From Oscillospiraceae bacterium (GTDB taxonomy: Bacteria > Bacillota > Clostridia > Oscillospirales > Acutalibacteraceae): 64,000 nucleotides of DNA. This document shows, piece after piece, positions 52,769 through 61,851 of this stretch. The DNA is taken from positions 62,001 to 126,000 of the forward strand of contig SVQA01000001.1 in assembly GCA_015065545.1 (NCBI GenBank), written 5' to 3'. The stretch's first letter is position 1. Every line of letters starts with the position of its first letter. The translations under genes were made by a program, and so were the position numbers. A model generated the notes under the pieces. It had not been told where the DNA came from, made no database searches, and worked only from the letters and a program-made list of their open reading frames with translations.

Positions 52769-52799
52769 AAACAGTACTGCTGTTTTGCCCTATTTTTTA
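52764..52799 (+). terminator. Riboswitch expression-platform terminator
   Basis: GGGCAAAACAG (52764-52774) pairs perfectly with CTGTTTTGCCC (52780-52790), loop of 5, followed by TATTTTTT. Its first bases are the last bases of the aptamer, so ligand binding should prevent termination. Confidence 0.9.
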
Positions 52800-52833
52800 T
52801 GCAATCAGCAGATGAATCAAAGGAGAGATATTT

Positions 52834-55065
52834 ATGGAACACAAAAACTGGACCGGATTCAAAGGCGGAAAATGGCAGGATGAAATCAATGTTCGCGATT
52901 TTATCCAGACCAACTATAAAGAATACAAAGGGGACCACACTTTTCTTTCTGAAGCTACTCCCCGTACAAAAGATTTAATGAAAAAGGTACAGAATCTTTT
53001 TACTCTTGAAAGACAGTATGGCGGCGTTCTTGATATTGATACAACTACAGTTTCTTCACTTAACAGCTACGCACCCGGATATATTGATAAAGCAAACGAA
53101 CTTATTGTGGGATTGCAGACGAATCGTCCTTTAAAACGTGGTGTTAATCCCTTTGGCGGAATCAGAATGGCACGTCAGGCTTGCGAAGCTTACGGCTATA
53201 AGCTCAGTGATAAAATTGAGGATGAATTCCAGTACAGAACTACACACAATGATGGTGTTTTCAGAGCATACACAGACGAGATGCGTCTTGCAAGAAAGTG
53301 CCACGTTATCACAGGTTTGCCTGATGCTTACGGCAGGGGTCGTATCATTGGTGACTACAGAAGAGTTGCACTTTACGGTATAGATAAGCTTATAGAAGAG
53401 AAAAAGAAGGACAAAGCAAAACTTGCTAAATCCAACTTCAACACAGAGCAGGTTCGTCTTGATGAAGAGCTTTTCCAGCAGATTAACTTCCTTGGCTTTT
53501 TAAAGCAGATGGCATCCATGTACGGTTTCGACATAAGCCAACCTGCACAAAATACAAAAGAAGCAATCCAATGGACTTACTTTGCTTATCTTGCTGCTAT
53601 CAAAGAGCAGAATGGTGCAGCTATGTCTTTAGGCAGAGTAGCAACATTCTTCGATATTTATATTGAACGAGATATTAAAAACGGTATCCTTACCGAAGAA
53701 ACAGCACAGGAGCTTATAGACGATTTCGTTATTAAGCTCAGACTTGCAAGACACTTAAGAACTCCCGAATATAACGAGCTTTTCGGCGGTGACCCCATGT
53801 GGATTACAGAAGCTGTCGGCGGTATGGGCGAAGACGGAAGAACACTTGTTACAAAATCCAGTTTCCGTATTCTCAATACACTTTATACTCTTGGCTCATC
53901 TCCCGAGCCTAACTTGACAGTTCTTTGGTCCACTTCCCTGCCCGACGGCTTTAAAAAGTACTGTGCAAAGGTTTCGTGTGATACCGACTCAATTCAGTAC
54001 GAAAACGATGACCTTATGCGTCCAATTTATGGTGATGACTATGCCATTGCCTGCTGTGTGTCTGCTATGAAGGTCGGAAAGCAGATGCAGTTCTTCGGTG
54101 CAAGATGTAACCTTGCCAAGCTTCTTCTTATTGCTCTCAACGGTGGCTATGATGCCACAAGTAATATCCACATCGGACCTCAGATGCCTGTTATGAATGA
54201 AGATAAGCTTGACTATGAAAGTATTATGGAAAGATTCAAAATTTACATTGAATGGCTTGCAAACCTCTATGTAAACACAATGAACGTTATCCATTATATG
54301 CACGATAAATATGCTTACGAGAAAACACAGATGGCTCTTCACGACACTTATGTTGATCGTTTTATGGCTTTCGGTATCGCAGGACTTTCTGTTGTAGCTG
54401 ACTCTCTCTCTGCAATAAAGTTTGCAGATGTTAAGCCTATTGCAAACGAAGAGGGCTTTATTGTTGATTTTGAAACCATCGGCAACTTCCCCAAATATGG
54501 TAATGATGATGACAGAGTTGATCTCATCGCAAAAGATATGACTCACCTTATGATTACCGAGCTACGCAAGACTCCCACATACAGAGATGCTATCCATACA
54601 CTTTCTGTACTTACTATTACATCAAACGTTATGTATGGTAAAAATACAGGGGCTACTCCCGACGGCAGAAAGAATGCAGAACCATTTGCTCCCGGTGCTA
54701 ACCCTATGCACAACCGAGAAGAAAACGGTGCTCTTGCATCCCTCAACTCTGTTGCAAAAATTAGTTATGATGATTGCCGTGACGGTATTTCCAACACCTT
54801 CTCTATAACTCCCGAAGCACTTGGAAGAAGTGAGGACGATAGACATAGCAATCTTGTTGGTATTCTTGACGGCTATTTCACCAAAATGGCTCATCACATC
54901 AATGTTAATGTTCTTAATCGTGAAACACTTATGAAGGCTTACGAAGATCCTGATGCATATCCCAACCTCACTATCCGCGTATCAGGCTATGCTGTAAACT
55001 TCAACAAACTCTCAAAAGAGCAGCAGAAGGAAGTTATCAGCAGAACCTTCCACGAGGCAATGTAA
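52834..55065 (+). CDS. pflB: Formate acetyltransferase (pyruvate formate-lyase)
   Basis: Glycyl radical enzyme that splits pyruvate and CoA into acetyl-CoA and formate under anoxic conditions. The 743-residue product has the adjacent active-site cysteines Cys407-Cys408 (IACCVSAM) and the radical site Gly718 in RVSGYAVNF near the C-terminus, both expected of true PFL rather than glycerol or choline lyases. Formate feeds 10-formyl-THF and purine synthesis, which explains control by the ZTP riboswitch upstream. A ribosome binding site AAAGGAGAG precedes ATG 52834. The activase gene follows after 2 bases. Confidence 0.97.
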   Translation: MEHKNWTGFKGGKWQDEINVRDFIQTNYKEYKGDHTFLSEATPRTKDLMKKVQNLFTLERQYGGVLDIDTTTVSSLNSYAPGYIDKANELIVGLQTNRPLKRGVNPFGGIRMARQACEAYGYKLSDKIEDEFQYRTTHNDGVFRAYTDEMRLARKCHVITGLPDAYGRGRIIGDYRRVALYGIDKLIEEKKKDKAKLAKSNFNTEQVRLDEELFQQINFLGFLKQMASMYGFDISQPAQNTKEAIQWTYFAYLAAIKEQNGAAMSLGRVATFFDIYIERDIKNGILTEETAQELIDDFVIKLRLARHLRTPEYNELFGGDPMWITEAVGGMGEDGRTLVTKSSFRILNTLYTLGSSPEPNLTVLWSTSLPDGFKKYCAKVSCDTDSIQYENDDLMRPIYGDDYAIACCVSAMKVGKQMQFFGARCNLAKLLLIALNGGYDATSNIHIGPQMPVMNEDKLDYESIMERFKIYIEWLANLYVNTMNVIHYMHDKYAYEKTQMALHDTYVDRFMAFGIAGLSVVADSLSAIKFADVKPIANEEGFIVDFETIGNFPKYGNDDDRVDLIAKDMTHLMITELRKTPTYRDAIHTLSVLTITSNVMYGKNTGATPDGRKNAEPFAPGANPMHNREENGALASLNSVAKISYDDCRDGISNTFSITPEALGRSEDDRHSNLVGILDGYFTKMAHHINVNVLNRETLMKAYEDPDAYPNLTIRVSGYAVNFNKLSKEQQKEVISRTFHEAM

Positions 55066-55067
55066 TT

Positions 55068-55787
55068 ATGTGCTCTTCGAATATCAGCGGTCGCATAAAT
55101 TCAATTCAATCCTTGGGCACCTTGGACGGACCCGGAATAAGATTTGTCGTATTTATGCAAGGATGTAATCTTCGTTGCGGATACTGTCACAATCCTGATA
55201 CATGGAACCTACAGGAAGGCAGTGTTACAACTCCCGAAGAGCTTATTGACAAAGTGATTCGCTTTAAAAGTTATTTTGGAAAAGACGGCGGCGTTACCGT
55301 TTCCGGCGGTGAACCTTTGCTGCAAGCTAAGTTCGTTACCGAGTTCTTTAAACTTTGTCATAAAGAAGGGATTAACACTTGTCTTGATACATCGGGCAGT
55401 ATTTTAAACTCCGATGCAAAAGAACTTCTTAACCACACTGACAGGGTCTTATTAGATATAAAATTCACAAACGATAATGATTACAAGACCTATACAGGCT
55501 GTTCACTGAACACTCCCCTGCTTTTTCTCGAAGAACTAAATTGCTTAAATATTCCAGTTACAATTCGTCAGGTTATTGTACCCACCCTTAATGATAGCAA
55601 TGAAAATATACTGAAGCTCAAGGACATAGTAAAAAAATACAATTGTATTGATAAAATTGAGCTTTTGCCTTTCAAAAAAATTTGCAAGGTAAAGTATGAT
55701 AGTTTGGGAATGGATTTTCCATTTGATAAATATGAAACCCCTGATAGCGATTGTTTTTCCAATCTTAATAAAATACTTAATATTTAA
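55068..55787 (+). CDS. pflA: Pyruvate formate-lyase activating enzyme
   Basis: Radical SAM enzyme that installs the glycyl radical on PflB. The 239-residue product has the [4Fe-4S] motif GCNLRCGYC (Cys33, 37, 40), the N-terminal SLGTLDGPGIR motif, and the SAM-binding VSGGEPLLQ. It has no extra ferredoxin insert, so it belongs to the short PFL-AE group. Co-transcribed with pflB and ended by the terminator at 55788. Confidence 0.96.
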   Translation: MCSSNISGRINSIQSLGTLDGPGIRFVVFMQGCNLRCGYCHNPDTWNLQEGSVTTPEELIDKVIRFKSYFGKDGGVTVSGGEPLLQAKFVTEFFKLCHKEGINTCLDTSGSILNSDAKELLNHTDRVLLDIKFTNDNDYKTYTGCSLNTPLLFLEELNCLNIPVTIRQVIVPTLNDSNENILKLKDIVKKYNCIDKIELLPFKKICKVKYDSLGMDFPFDKYETPDSDCFSNLNKILNI

Positions 55788-55825
55788 AGAAAACGCCCTG
55801 AGTTTTTATACTCAAGGCGTTTTCT
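55788..55825. terminator. Bidirectional terminator between pflA and mpg
   Basis: AGAAAACGCCCTGAGT pairs with ACTCAAGGCGTTTTCT, 15 of 16 pairs, short T-rich loop; T tracts on both strands. Confidence 0.85.
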
Positions 55826-55829
55826 AAAT

Positions 55830-56342
55830 TTATAGTTCAATATAAAATCTCCAAGGTTTATATCTGAATTCTTCCGATGCATAATCAATTCCGATTCTTG
55901 CAGATGTGAGAATTTTCTTTGGAACATAGCCGTCATCAGAAATCCAGATAACATCTGAGTCAATTACATTCAGATTATTAAAGGTTCTATCAATACCCAA
56001 ATGCTTTGTAAGTTTGCCGGGACCGTTATAGCCCTCAACTCCACGAATAAGCACTCCTTCAGGATGACCCTCTTCGCCGGAAATTATATTCATAAGCGAG
56101 TGAATGCCATAGCAAAGATACACGTAAACCCTGCCACCGGCGGAATATAAAATCTCTGTTCTTGGTGTTCTGCCTTTATGAGCATGACAAGCTGTGTCTT
56201 CTTCGCCAAAATATGCTTCTGTTTCTGTAATTCTGAGCACAGAAACAACACCATCTTTACTAACACAAAGAAGCTTTCCGAGCAATAAAGGCGCTAACTC
56301 AGTAGCAGGCAACTTAAAATAATCAGGATTCAATCTTTTCAT
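55830..56342 (-). CDS. mpg: 3-methyladenine DNA glycosylase (AAG/MPG family)
   Basis: Base-excision enzyme that removes alkylated purines. The 170-residue product has the N-terminal LAPLLLGKLLC block, the catalytic Glu in ITETEAYFGEEDTACHAH, VYVYLCYGIHSLMN, the loop VLIRGVEGYNGPGKLTK and a C-terminal RIGIDYA. It is a single-domain, cytosolic enzyme at the short end of the family range (usually about 180-210). Its ATG shares a base with the stop of the upstream gene, so translation is coupled. Confidence 0.93.
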   Translation of the reverse strand: MKRLNPDYFKLPATELAPLLLGKLLCVSKDGVVSVLRITETEAYFGEEDTACHAHKGRTPRTEILYSAGGRVYVYLCYGIHSLMNIISGEEGHPEGVLIRGVEGYNGPGKLTKHLGIDRTFNNLNVIDSDVIWISDDGYVPKKILTSARIGIDYASEEFRYKPWRFYIEL

Positions 56343-57547
56343 CAGTAAACAAATTTATTAACCATATAAGGTGTACCGCTGTTCACACCATCAATAAAGA
56401 TATATGAGGGTTTCATTGTGCCATCAGTTTCAAAGGTAATAGTGTCAATAGGACCGCCATAAACCTTTCCCTCTTTTGTAACAGCATCATAAACCTGTGA
56501 AGCACTAATCTCTATTGTCGTATTCTCTATGTCACTACTGTTTTTTACAGAATCAAGAGGATTTACTGTGCTATTAGGATTGAGTGAACCTAATGCTCCG
56601 TAAATAATCATATAAGCATCATAGCCGTAAGCAACAGCAGCAGATATTTCAGACTTGGAAACATTGGTAACATTTGAATAAACATTCATAAAGTCGGTTA
56701 CATAATGGTTATTCTCATCAAATTCAAATTTACTGAGAAAATATGTATCATCATAAAGTGTATCAGCAAAATCAAAGCTTCTGTACATTTCTGTTAAGAA
56801 CACAGGTAAATCAGATACAGTTTCTTTAAGAGCTTTTGTAATTTGAGAAGAAAAATCATTGTTTCCAGCCACGAATGCAAACTCCTTGTTTTCTGCAACA
56901 GAACCTATATCTGTACCCTCAGAATACTCCACAACTTCAGTTGACACTCCATAAGTATCCTTAAGAAGCGATGCAAAGCTCTCTGCAAAATCTTCATTGT
57001 AATCGTTAGTTTCAAAAATTATCGTACCATCTTTAAAGCCTTCATTTGATATATATGATGCCAGCACAGATGCTTTGTATGTAGCAGGAGCAGACAAAGT
57101 AAGCGAAGTAGAATTATCCGAAATTTTATCACTGCAAGAATCAATAAACAATAAAGATGTAGCAGAAGACTCAAAAGAATCTATAATTATATTTGTTTTT
57201 TCATAATCTGCACCATAACAGATTACTGCGGCAACTTTATCAGAAATAAGTTTTTCTGCAGTTTCTTCTAAATTCTCCTGACAATCATAAACAGATAATT
57301 TAATATTGTATCTTTTATCAATGTTAACGGAAGAAGCCATATTATTAGCGAACTCAACACCGCTTAAAACATCATTGCCAACGCTTGCGTTTTCTGAGCT
57401 TAAAGGTGCAATCACACCGATTGTAATCTCATCATTCTCATTTATAATATAATCTGTTCTCTCTTTTTCTGAATCTGCAGAATCTTGAGAGCAACCACAG
57501 AATGCCAATAAAAGAACCGCAAAAAACAAAGATAAAAATTTTTTCAT
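56342..57547 (-). CDS. Substrate-binding lipoprotein, branched-chain amino acid type (orphan)
   Basis: A 401-residue lipoprotein with signal peptide and lipobox LAFCGC (Cys19), followed by a periplasmic-binding fold of the LivJ/Peripla_BP_6 type: TIGVIAPLSSENASVGNDVLSGVEFA at the start, AVICYGADYEKTN and a second lobe with FVAGNNDFSSQI. No permease or ATPase gene is in the window, so it either serves a distant transporter or acts as a sensor. Ligand unknown. A consensus-like promoter lies upstream at 57575-57603. Confidence 0.82.
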   Translation of the reverse strand: MKKFLSLFFAVLLLAFCGCSQDSADSEKERTDYIINENDEITIGVIAPLSSENASVGNDVLSGVEFANNMASSVNIDKRYNIKLSVYDCQENLEETAEKLISDKVAAVICYGADYEKTNIIIDSFESSATSLLFIDSCSDKISDNSTSLTLSAPATYKASVLASYISNEGFKDGTIIFETNDYNEDFAESFASLLKDTYGVSTEVVEYSEGTDIGSVAENKEFAFVAGNNDFSSQITKALKETVSDLPVFLTEMYRSFDFADTLYDDTYFLSKFEFDENNHYVTDFMNVYSNVTNVSKSEISAAVAYGYDAYMIIYGALGSLNPNSTVNPLDSVKNSSDIENTTIEISASQVYDAVTKEGKVYGGPIDTITFETDGTMKPSYIFIDGVNSGTPYMVNKFVY

Positions 57548-57574
57548 CTTGCACCTCCAAGAGTTTATATTCTT

Positions 57575-57603
57575 ATTTTACAACAATCATATTATTTTTT
57601 CAA
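57575..57603 (-). promoter_or_regulatory. Promoter of the substrate-binding lipoprotein
   Basis: On the minus strand TTGAAA (57603-57598), a 17-bp spacer, TAAAAT (57580-57575). It stands back to back with the next promoter. Confidence 0.65.
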
Positions 57604-57608
57604 TAAGA

Positions 57609-57637
57609 TTGATAGAATAGATAAAATAATATATAAT
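57609..57637 (+). promoter_or_regulatory. Promoter of the YtqA-type radical SAM gene
   Basis: TTGATA at 57609-57614, a 17-bp spacer, TATAAT at 57632-57637. Confidence 0.7.
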
Positions 57638-57652
57638 GTATTTGGTGATAAA

Positions 57653-58546
57653 ATGTATATTTATATGTTATCAGATTATCTTAAAAAGAACTATAATACT
57701 AAACTATATAAATTGATGCTATCCTCAGGCTTTACTTGCCCAAACCGAGACGGAAAATGCGGTACAAAAGGCTGTATTTTTTGTAGCGAATCAGGGGCAG
57801 GAGAATTTGCACAAAGTGCTGATTTATCTTTTGAAGAGCAAATCAGAATTGCAAAATTGTCCGCACCTCAATCAAAACAATACATAGCATATTTTCAAAG
57901 CTTTACAAATACTTATGCAACACCGGATGAAATTGAAAAACTATACACTCCTGTAGTGCTACGTGATGACATTGCTGTTTTATCTATAGCAACCAGACCG
58001 GATTGCTTGTCTGAAGAAATTATTGAGGTATTAAGTAAACTTAATGCTATCAAACCAGTGTGGGTTGAGTTGGGTTTACAAACTATCCATGAGAATACAG
58101 CTAATTTTATTAGAAGAGGCTATCCTCTGGCTGTATATACAGATGCAGTGAAAAGGCTAAAATCTGCAGGAATAAAAGTCATCACCCATCTCATATTAGG
58201 TTTATCGGGTGAATGTAAAGATGATATGATAAAGTCTGCAGCTTTTGCAGGTAAATTATCAGACGGAATAAAATTTCATTCTTTATACATAACAAAGAAT
58301 ACCGACCTTGCAAAGCTTTATATAGACAGTAAAATAAAATTATTAACACAAGAGGAATATATCGATATTCTATGTGAGTGCATCAGAGTTATTCCTAAAA
58401 ACGTTGCAATACACAGATTAACCGGAGATCCCAAAAAGAGCACACTCATTGCACCAATATGGACAAGAGATAAGATTAAACTCCTTAAAGAAATAAATAA
58501 TACCTTTTACGACAGAAACATAACTCAAGGAGAAAAGCTCATATAA
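57653..58546 (+). CDS. TIGR01212 family radical SAM protein (YtqA/YhcC)
   Basis: A 297-residue radical SAM protein. The cluster region reads TCPNRDGKCGTKGCIFC (Cys29, 36, 41, 44), the extended motif of TIGR01212, followed by FQSFTNTYA, SIATRPDCL, WVELGLQTI and THLILGLSGE, all family blocks. The substrate is not firmly established; its Bacillus counterpart is YtqA. No other radical SAM partner is adjacent. A binding site GGTGAT lies only 3 bases before ATG 57653, so the start may instead be ATG 57665. Confidence 0.9.
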   Translation: MYIYMLSDYLKKNYNTKLYKLMLSSGFTCPNRDGKCGTKGCIFCSESGAGEFAQSADLSFEEQIRIAKLSAPQSKQYIAYFQSFTNTYATPDEIEKLYTPVVLRDDIAVLSIATRPDCLSEEIIEVLSKLNAIKPVWVELGLQTIHENTANFIRRGYPLAVYTDAVKRLKSAGIKVITHLILGLSGECKDDMIKSAAFAGKLSDGIKFHSLYITKNTDLAKLYIDSKIKLLTQEEYIDILCECIRVIPKNVAIHRLTGDPKKSTLIAPIWTRDKIKLLKEINNTFYDRNITQGEKLI

Positions 58547-58552
58547 AAATTA

Positions 58553-58582
58553 AAGCACCAAAGTAAAAATACCTTGGTGCTT
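58553..58582. terminator. Bidirectional terminator between the radical SAM gene and tRNA-Ser(GGA)
   Basis: AAGCACCAA/TTGGTGCTT closes the stem; on the minus strand it extends to 13 bp with a TTTT loop and is followed by a T tract, so it mainly ends the tRNA transcript. Confidence 0.8.
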
Positions 58583-58583
58583 A

Positions 58584-58676
58584 TGGCGGAGAGAAGGGGA
58601 TTCGAACCCCTGGTACGGTTTTAGCCGTACACACGATTTCCAATCGTGCTCCTTCGGCCAGCTCGGACATCTCTCC
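58584..58676 (-). tRNA. tRNA-Ser(GGA)
   Basis: On the minus strand acceptor stem GGAGAGA/TCTCTCC, anticodon stem CACGA/TCGTG with loop TTGGAAA (anticodon GGA, reads UCC and UCU), class II variable arm GTACGG/CCGTAC, T arm GGTTCGAATCC and encoded CCA. Confidence 0.95.
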
Positions 58677-58683
58677 AAACGAC

Positions 58684-58731
58684 GACTTGATTATTATAAC
58701 TTATATGTTATAAAAAATCAAGTCTTTTTTT
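58684..58731 (+). terminator. Large palindrome: plus-strand terminator and minus-strand tRNA promoter region
   Basis: GACTTGATT (58684-58692) with AATCAAGTC (58716-58724), plus inner TTATAAC/GTTATAA, then TTTTTTT on the plus strand. The same bases hold the minus-strand tRNA promoter. Confidence 0.7.
58693..58721 (-). promoter_or_regulatory. Promoter of tRNA-Ser(GGA)
   Basis: On the minus strand TTGATT (58721-58716), a 17-bp spacer, TATAAT (58698-58693), 17 bases before the tRNA. Fully embedded in the palindrome. Confidence 0.75.
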
Positions 58732-58744
58732 ATATTTTTTTATT

Positions 58745-59404
58745 TTATTTGAACTGTTCCATACTTTCTGTAAACATATCAAGTTTAATAATATTATAAT
58801 TGATTTCAGCATTCAAATGATTCTCAATAGCTTTAAAAAGCAAGGGCAAACCAATATTTTTTGTATTACCTGCAGGCAGAGTGACCGAGACAGTACAAAC
58901 ATCACCCAATATACCCAATGCCATTTCTTTTACATAAGGAAGCATATCCACTTCCTTCATACCTGCTTTGGATTTTTTAAGAATGGTAAGTTTGTCAAGC
59001 ATGCATAGCTTTTTAATTTCATCCTGAAGCTGTAAGGCGGTCATACCGTCAACTTCAATTTCTGCATAATAACTTGCAAAGCAAATATACTTAGGGTCAT
59101 ACTGAGGGTAGGTCGCATCAAACACCCTGATACCTTCAGGCAAATACTTGTTCATTGCCTCTGCAATAAGAGTAATATCATAAGAATCATCGATGATTCT
59201 TACATCCATACATTCACGCTTACCTGCAATACCCAAAGAAATCGGCAAAGGGAATGTTACAAAAGGATGAGGATTAAATCCTTCTGTATACCAAATAGGC
59301 AATTGAGCTCTTCTGACAGCTCTGAGCATACATCTGTTTAAATCAAGATGAGAAATATACTTGCATTCTTTTTCTTTTGTAAACCAAATTCTAACGTTTT
59401 TCAA
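58745..59404 (-). CDS. TIGR03936 radical SAM-associated protein (DUF2344)
   Basis: A 219-residue protein always found beside, or fused to, the TIGR03960 radical SAM protein, as here. It opens KNVRIWFTKEKECKYISHLDLNRCMLRA and continues WYTEGFNPHPFVTFP, both DUF2344 hallmarks. Function is unknown; the pair is near ribosomal genes (rplU, obg) in many clostridia and may act in RNA modification. The start is TTG 59404 six bases behind GGAGGAG; it overlaps the end of the TIGR03960 gene by 14 bases. Confidence 0.88.
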   Translation of the reverse strand: MKNVRIWFTKEKECKYISHLDLNRCMLRAVRRAQLPIWYTEGFNPHPFVTFPLPISLGIAGKRECMDVRIIDDSYDITLIAEAMNKYLPEGIRVFDATYPQYDPKYICFASYYAEIEVDGMTALQLQDEIKKLCMLDKLTILKKSKAGMKEVDMLPYVKEMALGILGDVCTVSVTLPAGNTKNIGLPLLFKAIENHLNAEINYNIIKLDMFTESMEQFK

Positions 59405-61247
59405 AGCATACTCCTCCTTTGTAGCAAGCAGCACCGCAATTAGAACATTTTTCTCGGCAATTGGGTGTTGTTTGGCTATTATATGCTTTCTCACATTCTC
59501 TTTTTAGAAACTCTTTGCTCACACCGTAAGACAGAAAATCCCACGGAAGGATCTCATCAAATTCACGCTTTCTGCTTGTATAGAAATCGGGGTCTATATT
59601 GCATTCTTTGAAGATTTCCATCCATGCATCAAAGTCAAAGCAATCATTCCAGCCATCAAAACGGAAACCCTTTTCTGCCGCCTTGAGCATAACCCTGCAA
59701 AGTTTTCTGTCACCTCTGGCAAATACACCCTCAAGATAGCTTGTTTTTGAATCGTGATAATTAAATGTAATCTTCTTTGTAGTTATAGATTCTTTAAGAT
59801 GATTCTGCTTCAAAAGAATCTGCTCAATAGAATCCTGTGCTTCCCACTGGAAAGGAGTATGGGGCTTGGGCACAAAGGAGGAAGCAGATACAGTAACATT
59901 AACTCCCCTGCCCTTTGTTCTGGTTTCGCATCTGTAATACTCATTTACAACAGCTTGTCCGAGTTTGGCTATACCCTCTACATCCTCTAAGGTTTCGGTA
60001 GGTAAACCAATCATAAAGTAAAGCTTTACATTTGTCCAACCGCCCGAAAAAGCAACGTGACAGGTGTTGAGGAGCTCCTCTTCTTTTACATTCTTATTTA
60101 TTGCATCTCTTAGTCTTTGAGTACCTGCTTCGGGAGCAAATGTGAGACCGCTTTTTCTTACAGTCTTAATCTTACTCATAATATCATCGGTAAAGCCGTC
60201 AACACGAAGAGAGGGCAAAGAAAGACTTACTCCATCCTTATCAGACCACTCAGTAAGAGTGTTAAGAAGACCAACTATATCGCTGTAATCACTTGAAGAT
60301 AAAGAAGAAAGAGAAACTTCATCGTAGCCTGTATTATCACAAAGAAGCTTACACTGAGAAAGAATAGTATCCTTAGATTTTTCTCTCACAGGTCTGGTCA
60401 TAAAACCTGCCTGACAAAAACGACATCCTCGTATACAACCTCTGAAGATTTCAGAAACAGCTCTGTCGTGCACAATCTCAACCATCGGCACAACAAAGTT
60501 TTCAGGATAAAAGCTTTTATCCATATCCAGCATAATTCTCTTTTTAACGGTCTGAGGAGCGTTAACTTTTGCAGTGAAAGATTTAATCGTACCATCTTCG
60601 TTATATTCTACATCATAAAGAGCAGGTACATAAACACCTTCAATCTGTGATGCAAGACGTAAAAACTCATCTTTTGATTTGCTGTTCTTTTTGCACTCGC
60701 GATAAAGCTCAATAACCTCTAAATCCACCTCTTCGCCTTCGCCGATAAAGAAAATATCGATAAAATCCGCTAATGGCTCGGGGTTACTTGTGCACGCTCC
60801 GCCTGCAACAACGATATTATTAAGGTCTTTTCTCTCTTTTGAAAGCAAAGGAATACCGCCGAGAGAAAGCATATTAAGCACATTGGTATAAGATAACTCG
60901 TACTGGAGTGTAAAGCCAATAAAATCAAATTCGCTGATAGGATCCCCGCTTTCCAATCCATAGAGAGGAATATTATTCTTACGCATAAGTTCTTCCATAT
61001 CAACCCAAGGAGCAAAAACTCGCTCACACCAGATATGGTCATAAGAATTAAACTGACTATAAAGTATCTTCATACCAAGATGTGACATTCCTATCTCGTA
61101 TGTATCAGGAAAACAGAAGGCGAATCTCACATCAACTTTATCCTTATCTTTTATTATACTTCCAAGTTCACCGCCGGTATACCTTCCCGGCTTCTGAACC
61201 TTCAGTAATAACTTTTCAACTTCCCTTTTAATCAATTGAGTCACCAC
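59391..61247 (-). CDS. TIGR03960 family B12-binding radical SAM protein
   Basis: A 618-residue protein with an N-terminal B12-binding-like domain (about residues 20-200: FPDTYEIGMSHLGMKILY, VVAGGACTSNPEPLADFID), a radical SAM core with the cluster motif FRGCIRGCRFCQAG near residue 275, and a C-terminal domain that ends in a Cys-rich CREKCSNCGAAC segment. Substrate is unknown. It is flanked by spoIVFB and the TIGR03936 gene, a conserved clostridial block. Confidence 0.93.
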   Translation of the reverse strand: MVTQLIKREVEKLLLKVQKPGRYTGGELGSIIKDKDKVDVRFAFCFPDTYEIGMSHLGMKILYSQFNSYDHIWCERVFAPWVDMEELMRKNNIPLYGLESGDPISEFDFIGFTLQYELSYTNVLNMLSLGGIPLLSKERKDLNNIVVAGGACTSNPEPLADFIDIFFIGEGEEVDLEVIELYRECKKNSKSKDEFLRLASQIEGVYVPALYDVEYNEDGTIKSFTAKVNAPQTVKKRIMLDMDKSFYPENFVVPMVEIVHDRAVSEIFRGCIRGCRFCQAGFMTRPVREKSKDTILSQCKLLCDNTGYDEVSLSSLSSSDYSDIVGLLNTLTEWSDKDGVSLSLPSLRVDGFTDDIMSKIKTVRKSGLTFAPEAGTQRLRDAINKNVKEEELLNTCHVAFSGGWTNVKLYFMIGLPTETLEDVEGIAKLGQAVVNEYYRCETRTKGRGVNVTVSASSFVPKPHTPFQWEAQDSIEQILLKQNHLKESITTKKITFNYHDSKTSYLEGVFARGDRKLCRVMLKAAEKGFRFDGWNDCFDFDAWMEIFKECNIDPDFYTSRKREFDEILPWDFLSYGVSKEFLKRECEKAYNSQTTPNCREKCSNCGAACYKGGVCFEKR

Positions 61248-61851
61248 AATTTCTTTTAAAATAAATAGATAAAATATATATTGCTATAAATAATAGCGAA
61301 AAATTATACTTTGATACAAACAAAACACCAATGCCAAAATAAGCTATGGGTATAACAAATAAAATACTAACAACAAAGGATACTATTGACGATAATTTCT
61401 CAGATAAAAAATGAACTAAGAATATTCTCAGCAGTTGCCCGCCATCAAAGGATTCAACAGGAAGAATATTAATAAATCCTATTGCAAGGCTCGCCAAACA
61501 TATAATCAGCAAAACTTCATAACAAAAGAGCAAATAAAACATATATGCAAATAAACCAAGAATAAGGTTAGCAACTACCCCAAAACAAGTAATCAATACA
61601 TCTTGTGAAACAGTCAATTCTGATAAGTCTGCATATATCTTAAATTCAAAAGGCTTTAAAATAATCCTTTCGGGTCTGCCACGAAATTTGTAAATCATTA
61701 TTATATGCCCTGCTTCATGAACAACAGTGCAAAACAAACAAATCAGCAATACCCTTTGTCCTGAAACAGAAGAAACAGTTGCATAAGCCAGAAAAACAAA
61801 TATCCAAAAAGAAATATAAACATCAATAGAAAAAAGCTTTAACTTTATCAT
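61228..61851 (-). CDS. spoIVFB: Site-2 protease, SpoIVFB type
   Basis: Intramembrane zinc protease of 207 residues with about five membrane helices, the HEAGH motif (about residues 45-49) and the second zinc site NILPVESFDGG near residue 128. SpoIVFB of Bacillus cleaves pro-sigma-K; a sigK gene with a pro-sequence lies at 38.9 kb, which makes this the likely substrate. No CBS domain follows, unlike Bacillus SpoIVFB. It overlaps the SpoIVFA-like gene by 4 bases and the TIGR03960 gene by 20 bases. Other S2P substrates cannot be excluded. Confidence 0.85.
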   Translation of the reverse strand: MIKLKLFSIDVYISFWIFVFLAYATVSSVSGQRVLLICLFCTVVHEAGHIIMIYKFRGRPERIILKPFEFKIYADLSELTVSQDVLITCFGVVANLILGLFAYMFYLLFCYEVLLIICLASLAIGFINILPVESFDGGQLLRIFLVHFLSEKLSSIVSFVVSILFVIPIAYFGIGVLFVSKYNFSLLFIAIYILSIYFKRNCGDSID

